A stretch of DNA of 20,679 nucleotides from Paramacrobiotus richtersi. Lineage: Eukaryota > Tardigrada > Eutardigrada > Parachela > Macrobiotidae. Of the stretch, positions 1-12,500 are shown one piece after another. The notes under the pieces are model-generated. The model was not told where the DNA came from. It saw only the letters and a program-made list of their open reading frames with translations, and ran no database searches. The position numbers were made by a program, and so were the translations under genes. The first letter of the stretch is position 1. Each line of letters starts with the position of its first letter. The stretch is taken from NCBI GenBank assembly GCA_034698045.1, contig JAQGAU010001200.1, positions 1-20,679 of the forward strand, written 5' to 3'.

Positions 1-435
1 CATATTCCGCCCATGGCGACGAAATTATTACTGGCGTGCTGTGGGGCATGGGTGTGATATCCAGCGTACCTTCAAAACATGCGTATTTTCCTTACCGATC
101 ATTTTGTACTGTTAGAACGCTTCAGATACCAAGAAATCTTGGACTTTGACTCGAGAGGAAAGCTAATTATAAGTACTACCATATTTAACTATGCGCAGCT
201 AACAAAATTAGGTTCCGTGAATTACTGAAAAACATCTAATTGCAACTGTACAGACAGGAGTAACGAAATACTTTTCGCCAAACACTGCAAAGATACATTG
301 CAAGGTGTGGTGTACCGTGTAATTGTCAAGTGCTGTTGGCCTTTGGTGATTTAAGCCTTGCGCATAAGGTACAGATAATGCAAAAAACCATACTTGGTAC
401 AGTTAAAATGTGCAGCTAGTAGCTACTTCACTCAC
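1..435. other. Left edge: no certain exon
   Basis: Apart from the weak module-19 A candidate (265-356) I see no secure exon. On the minus strand positions 1-80 read TLDITPMPHSTPVIISSPW, which is linker-like in composition but has no good acceptor in frame. No repeat or RNA gene is seen. Confidence 0.4.
265..356 (-). CDS. Possible A exon of module 19 (weak)
   Basis: An open stretch after a CGCAAG acceptor would supply GC to complete the Cys codon, then LNHQRPTALDNYTVHH, with a NYTV like the QYTV of A17. Taking the same 92-nt length as A17 and A18 puts the end at a GTTACT donor, which is poor. No B-type exon with the C-x3-C signature follows within positions 1-264. It may be a decayed module, or the true exon may lie elsewhere. 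Confidence 0.25.
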
Positions 436-520
436 ATGTTAGCTGCGGCGGTGGTGGCGCCTGCGTTGGCGCTGGCCTCCATGGAGTCGTCGTTGGTACG
501 TAAGACTTCGCGTATTTTAC
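436..520 (-). CDS. Linker exon of module 19
   Basis: From acceptor CTTCCAG|GTA to donor ACAT|GTGAGT, 85 nt, phase 0 to 1. It encodes VKYAKSYVPTTTPWRPAP, then TQAPPPPQLT and the first base of a Cys codon. It is clearly homologous to the linker of module 18 (V-x-Y start, TTTPW, PPP, T-C end). It shows that the gene continues beyond module 18 into the left edge. Confidence 0.75.
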
Positions 521-3500
521 CTGGAAGTTATTGCAAATAAGTTCATTTCGCGGAACTCGAACTACGGAGACGTCATTGCGTATTAATTTGGGTTGACGTA
601 GTCATCATGTATATAAGGGAAATAAAATTTCTCAGCATTGTGAGTCAAAGGGCTCTTTTGAATCAACGGGGCAAACGCTACTATTATTATCACGTCAAAA
701 AAACTTCAAATCTTTTTCCTGTAATACAGAAGGTGAGACTGGAAAGTTCACACTGAGTTCGAATACCGAATATCTACGGAAGCGATACATGCTATTGGGC
801 AACAAGAAAACTGGCGAATCCCCACTGGAGATGCGCCCGAAAGATCTGCTAGAGAAACTACTCAAATTTAACGAAAAGATTCTGTCTGCTGGATCTGTGA
901 ACGTTTTCAAGTTTTTGCTCTCAACAGTCGATCTGTCGTAGTGTGGTATTTTTACACGTTAACCTATGTTTCGACTAGACTTGCAATTGAAGTCCTTGAC
1001 GGGTTTTCTGCTCTAGTGTCAGAATGAATCTTGATCCTTTCGTCGACGCTAACTGGTTGACTTACGAATCAAACTACTTTTATGAAGCTGGCTTTCGTCT
1101 ACGGTTTTGCAAGTAATCCGTAATAAACTTTGCAAGAAAAATCTACGAAAATAACATTTTATTCAGCTAATTTTCGGTTAATATGTGAAGCCAGCTGTTG
1201 TCGGCCCATTTCAAACAGATGTCAAACGCAATACGTACCACGAATTCTTCACGGATGACCGGCCGGTAATTTCCATTCGGGCTACTCGGATAGGCGACCA
1301 TGGTGTAGGGTACTGTCGGACACGGGTCTGGATGTCCAAGACAGGTCATCGCGCACATGGTACGGGCGGGAACGAAGACCCTTCTAGTGGGGTAGGTCTC
1401 AATTTTCACGCACTCATACGTTGGGTCAAACGGCTTGTCGGGGTTGTTGACATCAAAGAATATCGACGGGATGATTTTCCACGTATAGCCATCACAACTC
1501 TACAAGCGCATACATAATTTGTTAACTTGTTATGCCGAAGAAATCATAGAAAGAAAAACATTTTTCTTCTAAATCATTTTGTCCGAAACAATCAATCAGT
1601 GCAACTAGGAACGTCTTGCCAACTCTTCTGCAGAAGTCAACTCAGTCACATATGTTCCAAGCTTTTTTGCTAAATTTAAAATAATATGATACAGTTGTAA
1701 TAATCCGTACCTGGGGATTAGGCAATTCGAAACGGAACAGTTGCCTTTCATATTCGCCCTCGACCGTATAATACTGGTTAGCAATCGTAGGAGTCCAGTT
1801 ACCTACAAGCGTCGTAGTGAATTACAAATATACCACCAGTCCATTTGACTGCACATGCTAACAGACTAGACTTGTGTGAATTACCGACTCAGATTACTAA
1901 TTGCAAATATATAATATTAATGTTAAACGTTGCGGTTATGGCTTTGCCGAAGCACGCTGCAAATAACGAAGGACGTTTCTCGGTGTTCTGAGTGTGCAGA
2001 AATCTTAGCAGAAATGCCAGTTGCAGTAGCAGTTTACTCACACGTCGATTGTGTCGGTGGTGGCATCCACGGAGTTGTTGTTGTTACGTAACCGGGAGTC
2101 TGTTTCTGTGCCACGTAGGTTACCTGAAATAATGTAACACAAGGATAAAAAATATGCCCGCATACCATAAACTTGTGAAACATTAACGTATAATATGAAA
2201 TAAGAAGGTTACCTTTAAAATTTCAGCAATTAAATTCGCATTGGTAAAATGATTACGAAAGAGCTATTCTTAACGGGAGACGTAGTTCACCTGCGTACAT
2301 GTGGCCTGAATATCGGCGATGTTGCTGTTAACGTTAACCGGAAATTTCTACATTAAATTTTTCTGTCATTCTGTGCTGTGAATCAAAATGATTGTAAATG
2401 ATACTGTAAATCAGAACAGTTCTAGTATAGTATGATATGCTTTATGATTTCGTACATTGGTTGCGCCGTCACCCTATCCGTAACGCATGAGAGATCGACT
2501 CGCTAGTGCACGAAGAAGAGAATCTACTTCATAGTACTGTAGCCGCCCGACCAGTTCGCTCGAAAGTGTGCCCTACCGCATGCTGCATCCGGGTTCAGTG
2601 TGTAAAGCAGATACCAAACCCGGATACAGTATGCGGTAGGGCACGCTTTCGAGCGAATTGGTCGGGCGGCTACAGTACATTATTCCCTGTTGCAAGACCT
2701 TCTCGAAACCTGTCTGAAAAGTCAGTACATCAAGCATACCTGGAAGTGCTGAAATGTCATGACCCTGTGACTGCCGGGGATATCCTTATATGCCACCATG
2801 GTGAAGTCCACCGTAGGACATGTAGAAGGTGAATCGGCACAGGACCTTGAGCAGGGGTTGTTGGCCGGACTGAGGACCCTCCTCGGGGCAACGCCCGTAA
2901 TTTCCATGCAGTTAAAACCGGGTGGGAGGTCTGCGTCCAGGTGACCAAACGCCTCTTTTTGCAGGACTTTGAACTTGTAGCCATCACAGCCCTAAGAACA
3001 CATAACATATGGACAAACAGTTCACCATTATCTGCCGTGTTATATGGTAGAAGATTGACAGTTTGTTTGTGAAGTCGTTGACAGCTGTATGCATGTATAT
3101 CTTACGCTGCTCGAAAATTACTCTATATTTTTACGATCTTGGGGGTAAAATCTCTTGTTCTATAATTACGAAAGAATCTAAAATCATTTTCTCACGTAGA
3201 GTGCAGTGAGGTTAAGCTTACCTGAGGATTTGTTAACTCGTAACGGAACAGTTCCTTTTCAGCTAATCCTTCGACTGTATACTGCATGTTTGAAACCGAG
3301 GGTGTCCAATTACCTATAAATTCAACAGGTTCTGCTTATTACATTATAATGGAAATGGTATTTATTTAATTTTATTACGTCTGCGACTGTGCTAACAGTT
3401 GCACGTACTCTGCAGATAACCCAATGAAAACTGATAAACTGTACTTTCAAAACGCACTACGGATCAGAAACTAGTCGCTTGACACTGCGGTCACTAATCA

Positions 3501-6500
3501 GTTTCGAACTGCTTATTATAATTTAGTATAGAAAGCACAAGAGGTCCAAAAGGATATGATTCTCATGTGGTTCGAAAAGACCAGGGCAGGCGCATTCTGT
3601 TTTACTTACAAGTGGACTCTGGGATCGGTGCAAATGTCCCGGGTGCAGGTGTCCATGGTGCAGGCGTCCATGGTGCAGGTGTCAATATCGGCGATGGGGT
3701 TACAGGCCTTGGTGATGGTGGCGCTGGCGTGTATGGATTAGCAGTAACGGGAGCTGAGAAGTTGAAAGCAGGTTTATAAGCACGAGAGTTACTTTGCTTT
3801 TTCTGTGTAATTTCAGTGAAACGGTGTTCATATTCCGAGAAAACTGTTATATTATGTACGCACTAACAGTCTAAACCGTTAAGTAATTAAGAAGAGCCAA
3901 GGCATACTATGAAGGATGGTCGACCAGTCCCAAAGCGAATACGCAACCCGGGCGGCCGCTCACACTGATTGACTGAATGATTGCCATGCTCAGTTTGTCA
4001 AGATACTGACTATTGATTCCTTTATTACAGCGACAGTAGTTTTTACATTCGAAAGTTTTGTGAATTATTTACCGTTGGTCGCCGGTGGTGCTGGAGTCTG
4101 TGGTCTCGTTGATGGCGGCGATGGTACCGTATATGGGTTGACAGTAGTCGCCGTCCCAGTCCATGGCGAATCGAAAATAATCTGAATAACATCGTTACTG
4201 AACGCACTCTAATTACCCCTTGACGGATGAAACAGTACCTGAATCAGTCTATGCAGCACGCCTGCTTCGGTTGTAATCTTGAAATCAACATTATGCGGTC
4301 CGCATGACGCGTTTTTTCCGGCGTAGCATTGCGCCAGACATGAGGTAGAACCCGACACATCGGCATACAAGAAATTCGTCAACGTATTCCCAAGAGTACT
4401 TGGCGATTCGACGTTCACTATCCGGCTGATTGGTATACATCCATGGTCATAGGGTATTTGCTCCAGAGTGAAGGTCAAGCAGGCCTTGACAAAATAACAA
4501 ATTTGTTTCTTGAAACCAGTTATTGTCAGCATCCAAGAATACCTTCGGAGATGCTTTTACATCCATAGATATGTAAGCAAAAGCCTTTCCCGTGTTCACG
4601 GGACTGTACGGGTGGTGAAGTATGGCGAAATCGGGAAAAAGCATTTTAATCGTGCCTTTTGTATCCATAGGATTTATCTCCGTAACACCTGCCGACAAGA
4701 CGTGTACAGCGAAATAGTATTGCAAACGTTAGAGATTAGAATCTCGAGCACGAACGCTGCACTCACAGTCTGCGGCAGTGGGTGGGCGGGTTGAAGATTT
4801 CGTCGTAGCCGTTGACGTAACCGTTGTACTAGTGGTAGTAGAGGGCGTTGTAGTCGTTCGCGTTGTTGTCGGCGGTGTAGTTGTTGGGGTTGTCGTCGGT
4901 GTTGTCGTCGGCGTAGTGGTGGTAGCTGTTGTCGTCGGTGTCGTTGTAGTAGTTGTTGTGGTTGTCGTAGGCGTAGTGGTGGTAGTCGCTGTCGTCGGTG
5001 TAGTGGTAGCAGTTGTTGTCGGAGTTGTCCTGGTCGTCGTTGGTGTGGTAACTGTAGTAGTACTAATGGTCGTGGACGGTGTGGTGGTGCTTATTCTAGT
5101 CGTTACTGGGGTGGCAGTCGACCCCATTGTTGTAGCTGGTGGTACCGTTCCAATGGTGCTTGTGGCCGTTGTAACAGGCCGCCGAAAGTTCACCTAAAAT
5201 GTTTCCATAATTTGCATGTTCACAGTACAAAACAGTATCTTCTCGAGCCCGATCCTTTACATCTTCATTTACAGATTTACGCCTGTATTTTCATTTGTTT
5301 CATACGTTAAAATTAACCGTACGGTACAGTCGTACTATGATTTCGGAATGCAGGCTTCTTTAGCCTGAACAGGCGTAAAGCTTAGCAGATACGCGACAAA
5401 AAGTAGTATTGCTTTTAAGTATTTTTTACTTGATGCTGCATTTACGGAAAAAATATGTAACATGACGTTACATTAAAGTATGTTGGGAAAACAACTCATC
5501 TTCCCAATCTTTTTAACAGACTGATGACAGCAGACTTACAATGATCAACTGTTTCTTGTCGCTTCCACCGACAACTCCTTTTGGTGCAACAGCGGTAAAG
5601 TATATCTCATGCGGACCACAACTGCTGCCTATGCCTACTGCATTATTGCAGGCCATCAAGCAGTCGCTAGTGTTTCGTGCCTGGGCGCTGAATGCCGTTC
5701 CGGGCCACGACCCGAACCTCGAATACGCTCCCAGGTTGCAACCGTCGCTGGTTCTGATAGTATCGGGATTGAATGAATAGTTCGAGCAGTGAACACCCTG
5801 TAAAGAACATTTAATCAACAGTTAATGCGCAGAGTCATAACTATATTGGGAAGGAACTGTTTACTTTTGAGCCGTTTCTCATTGACGCGAAGAACACCGT
5901 TACGCCAGTTTCCTCTGGTCGATCTAGAGGCATCGTCACGTTGATGGTCATGGGTGGGCCCATTGTCATGGCGTTTCCAACTGGATCCACAATCAAGTCA
6001 CCTAGACCATTAAATTTCATCCTTGTACTAATCGTATAATTCGTAATATTCGAGTATATTACGAATAAATCACTCGTTTGAAAATAGTCATTTAGCAATT
6101 CAAGTGGTATTTTAGTAAGGCTGACAACTGATAAAAACGGTGAATCCGTGACCATTAGATTCGAAATTTTTAAAGTACAAATCAAGCTAACCATCTAAGA
6201 CACTGTGAACCAAAATATACGAAAAACGCATGTCTCATGCAATTCTAAGAAGAAAGAACGCGCTTCGAATTCGAGAACACAAGGTTAGAAATGCATCTGC
6301 AGTGTGAGCAAACTGCAACACGAAACTAGCAAGCGAAAAAATTTATATGTAGCCGGTTTAGGCTTGGTTTGTAACATACATTTAGCGAAGTTCGTGTTTC
6401 GGTCAGCCGGTGGAGGAACATAGTATGTGATCTGTAAACGACAACAATGTTATCACTGTGTATAAATCTGTCCACAGCAGGTTCTCAGCCATACATTAAC

Positions 6501-9500
6501 TCGTGTTTGGAACGGCAGCATGGCATCAGGAGGTGTAATGTCAACCGTAACCGCGTCTGGACCACAGTACTGTCGTTCTCCCCGGAAACAGCGTTGAGCG
6601 CACGATAGCGCCGTTGTCCGTGATTTACTCGTCATTCTCCCGCGATCCATGAACGGAAATCCCATAATCATATTACCCATTTCACAACCACTGGGAGAGG
6701 TGGTATTTACAACTTTAAACTGGTACCCGCGGCAGAGTGTCTAGGAAAAGCTTAATATAAAGCAAATTTCTAGGCAACTTGACATTTGTTTAACTGACCC
6801 CGCCGCGTTTACGCATAGACCAGATAAACAGCGGAATGCCATGGTCAGGCGGTTCGGCTGAGATGTTGACTAGCAATCCGGTGTTGACGCTTCCAGGAGT
6901 CGGGTAGTCGCTGGTGAAATGGTAATTACCTTGCGGATCGAAACTAGTTAAACCTGAAACGGAAGTAGATCTGCCTCTGTTGGACGCTTACATAGAAGCA
7001 TTTCTTGTACATACACTCAGGTTCGGGTGTAGTCGTTGGTACGGTAGTTGTGGTTACTGTCGACGTCACTGTAAAAATGGAGGTTTTCCCAGAATAAGCA
7101 CCAGACCGCTTTGGCTGTCATTCTTACCGGCAGTGGTCGAGGGACTTGAACTAGATGTACTAGGACGCCCTGTACTCTGTGTTGTACTTGTCGTCACAGT
7201 TGTAGACGTGGAAGAGGTGCTTGTACCCGTTGTAACAGACCATAAAAAGTTCACCTAAAATTTTCCAATATTATTATGCGACTGATATGGCACAAACCGG
7301 GACCGTCTCGAGTCCGGATCCTTGCATTACTGTTCACTTTCAGATTAGTTAAGCTAAACCGTTATATGTTTGCGGAATGACTGAAGGCTTGTTCAGAGTG
7401 CACGTTAAGAGTCAGTGAGTAAACAACAGACGTACACCGTGACAGGTAAGCAGAAAAAAATGTTTTAGGCATCCTGTTTACTTTCTAGTTTCTGGTGCTA
7501 CATTTAGGGACAGAACTACACAAACTGACGTTCAGCAAAGCATTCTTCCCGATGTCTTCAAAATAGCGATAATACTGTACTTACAATGACCAGCTGTTTC
7601 TTGTCACTTCCACCGAGAACTCCTTTCGGCGCAACAGCGGTAAAGTATATCTCATGCGGACCACAACTGCTGCCTATGCCTCTTGCCTTATTGCAGACCA
7701 TCAAGCAGTCGCTAGCGTTTCGTGCCTGGGCGCTGAATGCCCTTCCGGGCCACGACCCGAACTTTGAGTATTCTCCCAAGTTGCAACCGTCGCTGGTTCG
7801 GATATTATCGGGATTGAAGGAATAGTTCGAACAGTGAACACCCTGTGAAGAACATTTAAGCAAACAATAAAGTATCATTCATTCATTCATTCATTTATTT
7901 GTATCATTCTGCACAGTCATAACTATACTGGGCAGGAACTGTGTACCTTTGAGCCATTTCTCATTGACGCGAAAAACACCGCTACGCCAGGGTCTTCTGG
8001 TCGGTCTTGAGGCATCGTCACGTTGATGGTCATGGGAGGTCCCATACTCATGGCATTTCCAACTGGATCCACAATCAAGTCACCTAAACCATTATCCAAA
8101 CCGTCACCCTCGCACTAATTATCATGTTGAAAATAACTATTCATACTTTAAGTAGCAATCAGTTGAGCTGACAACTGAGAAGATACTGTAGACAGGTTTA
8201 TCTATGAAAATTGAATTTCATCATGCGTAAGAAAACTGCGATACGAAACTAGTCAGTAATAAAAAATCAGCTGTTTAACTACTGACTGGTTTGCTTTGTG
8301 ACATACATTGAGAGATGTTCGTGTTTCGTTCGGCCGGTGGAGGAACATAGTAGGTGATCTGCAAACGACAGCACATCAGCACTTCCTACAGATCTGTAAA
8401 GACCATGTGTTTATCTGTACATTGACGTGTCTTTGGAACGGCGGCATGCCATCCGGAGGTGTAATGTCGATGGTAACCGTGTCCGGACCACAGTACTGTC
8501 GTTCTCCACGGAAACAGCGTTGTGCACACGATGGTGCCGCTGTCAATGATTTGCTCGTCATCCTCCCTCGACCCATGAACGGAAATCCCATAACCATACT
8601 GCCCATCTCACAACCACTGGGAGCGGTGGTTTTTACAACTTTAAACTGGTACCCGTGACAGAGCGTCTAGGGAACGATTAATATTAAGCAAATTTATAGG
8701 CAACTTATATGTTTTGCTAAATGACCTCGTCGCGTTTACGCATAGACCAGATGAACAGCGGAATGCCATGGTCAGGCGGTTCCGCTGAGATGTTGACGAG
8801 CAATCTTGTGTTGACGCCTCCAGGAGTCGGATTGATTTCGTTTTTGAAATGGTCATTACCTTGTGGATCGAAATTAGTTGAACCTGGAATTGAAAACGCA
8901 TTGCGTTTGACCTTTACAGAGATATATAAATGTTTGTTGTCCATACACTCAGGTTCGGGTGTAGTAGTTGGTAAAGTAGTTGTGGTTACTGTCGAAGTCC
9001 CTGCAAAAAGGTGTCTTTCCCAATATAATCCCTAGACAGTGTTAGCTGTTCAGTTTACCAGTTGTGGTAGAAGGGCTAGCTGTACTAGTACGCCCTGTAC
9101 TCTGCGCCGTACTTGTCGTCAGCGTTGTCGACGTGCTTTGGGAAGAAGCTAAAAGTACCACAATTTGTAACTGCAGCTGAGAAAACTTTCACAGGCTTCG
9201 TTACTTGTTGTTGTCGCTTGGGACGTTGATACCGTGGATGTCAAAGTATTCGTACTGGTTGGACTTGATGATGATCCAGGGGTTATTCCTTTAGATGTGG
9301 TTGTGGACCTTGTCGGCCTGATTGTCACGGGAGGACGGATAAAGGTCACCTAAACAAAACACTTTTTGACTTTACGGTTAAAATAGTACGCTAAAATTTC
9401 ACATACGACAATCGACTGCTCCACTTCTTCTCCATTAACCAATCCAGGTCCCGGTGACACGGTAATGTTGACTTCATGCGGCCCGCAACTGCTAATCCTT

Positions 9501-12500
9501 CCCTCGTAGCACTGCGTGGCACAATCGTTGCCGGTGGTGCTTGGCGCTGCAAAGACTATTCCTGGCCAAAGTTCGGCCTTTTGCACATTTCCCAAGCTGC
9601 AGCCATCGCTGGTGTCCACGTCGTCCAGAGTGTACGTGTAGTTCGGGCAGTAAACTCCCTGAAGATATGATCAAATTAAACGCGATCATCGTGGGTTGTA
9701 CGGGATGCTCACCTTTGTTCTGTTCCTCATCCCGGCTGCGAATAACACTAAGCCAACGTCAGGGCCTTCCGGGGGAATCTTAACATCAATCGCAGACGGA
9801 TTGTTGGCGGTCCTGTTGCCGTCGGTGGTATCCAACACCATTTCACCTAAATTAGATATTATCAACATAAATATCATAGTAGATACGTTATACGCAAAAC
9901 AGCGTAGTGGCTATGCGAACAGCTGCAGACGTCGTTCAATGTTGACATACAATTGGCAAAATCAGGAGCAGGAGGAGGTCCTGACGGAGGCGGCCGATAC
10001 GTCACCTAAAAAACAAAGGTGGCGGTTGCGGTGGTACTCAACAACAGGATACTTTATATACAACCGACACGAAAATTCAGTGCAGGGTGACTGACCTCAA
10101 CCATCTTTTTGATTGTAGGAGCTGGGTACGGTGGAGTGTTGATAATGCTAATTATGATCGGACCACAGTGTTGTGTTTCGCCACGGTAACACCGTTCTGC
10201 ACATGATGTCGCCAGTGTCAGCGATTTGCTGATCATTCGCGCACGGTTTACGAATGGACTTCCGGTAAACAAGCTACCCAGCTCGCAACCACTCGTTGCG
10301 GTGCTGTTGACAAGCTCAAACCGGAATCCCGGACAGATTGTCTATGGAAAAAATGTTAAAAGCTCATGAAGGCACCGTATTACGTTTGAGCTGACCTGAT
10401 TGCTCGACATTTTCCGCATGGACCAGAGAAACAACGGAATCCCGTCAGTAGGTGGACCATTAACAGAAATGTTCACCGTTAGGAGACCGTCTGGACGAGT
10501 TGTACTCCAAGGTTCGTATTTGGTATAACTGTTGCCCACTGGATCCAAAAACGAATCGCCTACGGAATTTATTGTAAATAATTTGATCTTTCTGCTCTGT
10601 CAGTTATAATTTTCACATACAATCGGACCACTCGGGAGGTGGTGTAGGTTGAGGGACAGTGGAGGTTGTTGGAGTTATCGTTGACGAAGTACCCCAGATA
10701 CTGGTCGTTGGCTGTGCCGTTGTGGTACGAGTAGTGGGTGAAGTGCTCACCGTAGTTGTGGTCTGGGAGGACGCTGCAAAATACCACAAATTCTCTGTAA
10801 CGGTAACTAAGAAATTTCGAAGACTTGGTATTTTTACATGTTATTGGCAGTGCCGTCGTTAATGTCGTTGTTGCAGCGCTCGAACTTGCTGTACTTGACG
10901 ACATTGTTGTTGTCGGAAGTTCAGTAGATTTGGTTGTGGACTTCGTAGGCCGGATTGTCACGGGAGGACGGATGAATGTAACCTAAACAACAACCATGAT
11001 TCGCGTCCGGTAATCGTGTTAGGGAGCAGAAATTCTACGTACAACAATCGACTGCTCCGTTTCTTCGCCATTAACGACACCAGGTCCGGGCGACGCTGTA
11101 ATGTTCACTTCATGCGGACCACAGCTACTAATCCTTCCCTCGTAGCACTGGGTAGCGCAATCGTTGACTCCGCTGGTCTGTGCTTCGTAGAATGCTCCTG
11201 GCCAGCCATCGGGCTTGTACAGGTGCCCCAGAGTGCAATCGTCGTTGGTGTCCACTTCGTCCAGTGTGTAGGTGTAATTTTGACAGTAAACTCCCTGATT
11301 GCAATGCATAATGACATCATTTTAAACTGCAGTTACTGCACAGATTGTTCACCTTAGTGTTATTTCTCATCCCGGCTGCAAATAACACCAAGCCATCACC
11401 CGGTCCTTCTGGGGGAATCTTAACGTCGATCACTGACGGATTGCTGGCGGTCCTGTTGCCGTCTGTTGTATCCACGATCATTTCGCCTAAATAATGACAG
11501 ACACAAATATATGTGATTAAAAAGACACCATTCCCAGAAGAGCTTTAGTATAAATGTTGTGCGCAAAAAAATCAGATTTGTATTAGCTAAAACTATGACA
11601 GAATCAAAGCGTAAGACGAGTGACTAGTAACGACATACAATCGGCAACGTTAGGAACAGGAGGCGGGCCCGGCGGAGGCGGTCGATAAGTTACCTAAAAA
11701 AATGCCAATGACAATCAAACCAACCGATAATTAATAACAGGACGAATGCAAGAAGAACACAGTCGATACAAAACTTTTAAAGGAGAATACAAACCTCGAT
11801 CAGCTTCTTAATCACCGGAGCCGGGTATGGTGGCGTACTGGTGATGCTGATTATGACCGGACCGCAGTGCTGAGATTCGCCACGGTAACACCGTTCCGCA
11901 CATGATGTCGCCAATGTTAACGATTTGCTGGTCATTCTTGCACGGTTTATGAATGGACTTCCAGTAAACAAGCTACCCAGTTCGCAACCGCTCGTCGCGG
12001 TGCTGTTCACAAGCTCAAAACGGAATCCCGGACAAATTGTCTGTGAAGAATAAACTGCTACATACGTCTCCAAAAATACAGGACATCTATTCTGACCTGG
12101 TTGTTTGACATTTTCCGCATGGACCAGATAAATAGCGGAATCCCGTCGCTGGGCGGTCCAGTGCCTGGGATGTTCACCGCCACAAGACCATCGGGACGCC
12201 CGGTACTCCACGGTTCGTACTTGGTGTAGTTATTGCCCACTGGATCCAAAAATGAATCGCCTACATAACCTTGTGTAATTATTTTTTCTTTTTGTACTTC
12301 GACTGCAAGTTTCACATACAATCGGCCCATTCGGGAGGCGGTGTAGGTTGAACGGCAGTCGAGGTTGTTGGACTTTTCGTTGACGAAGTAGCTCCGGTAC
12401 TGGCCGTTGTGGTAGGAGCAGCTGACGAAGTACTGGCTGCAGTTGTCGAAGTCGAACCAGAACTAGCTGATGACGATGTGCTTGTACTTTTAGTTGGCGT

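Noticed and set aside
1-80. Linker-like residues on the minus strand at the left edge
   Set aside because: There is no acceptor in the right phase, and nearby stops prevent joining to the module-19 linker without evidence.
4800-5100. Thr-rich region as a non-coding microsatellite
   Set aside because: The sequence is low in complexity but keeps a 427-nt open frame with correct phases and a split Cys codon, so it is a coding linker.
4778-5197. A plus-strand Val/Gly-rich open frame opposite the Thr-rich linker
   Set aside because: It is the complement of ACN-rich Thr codons. The minus-strand frame fits the splice sites and the linker pattern.
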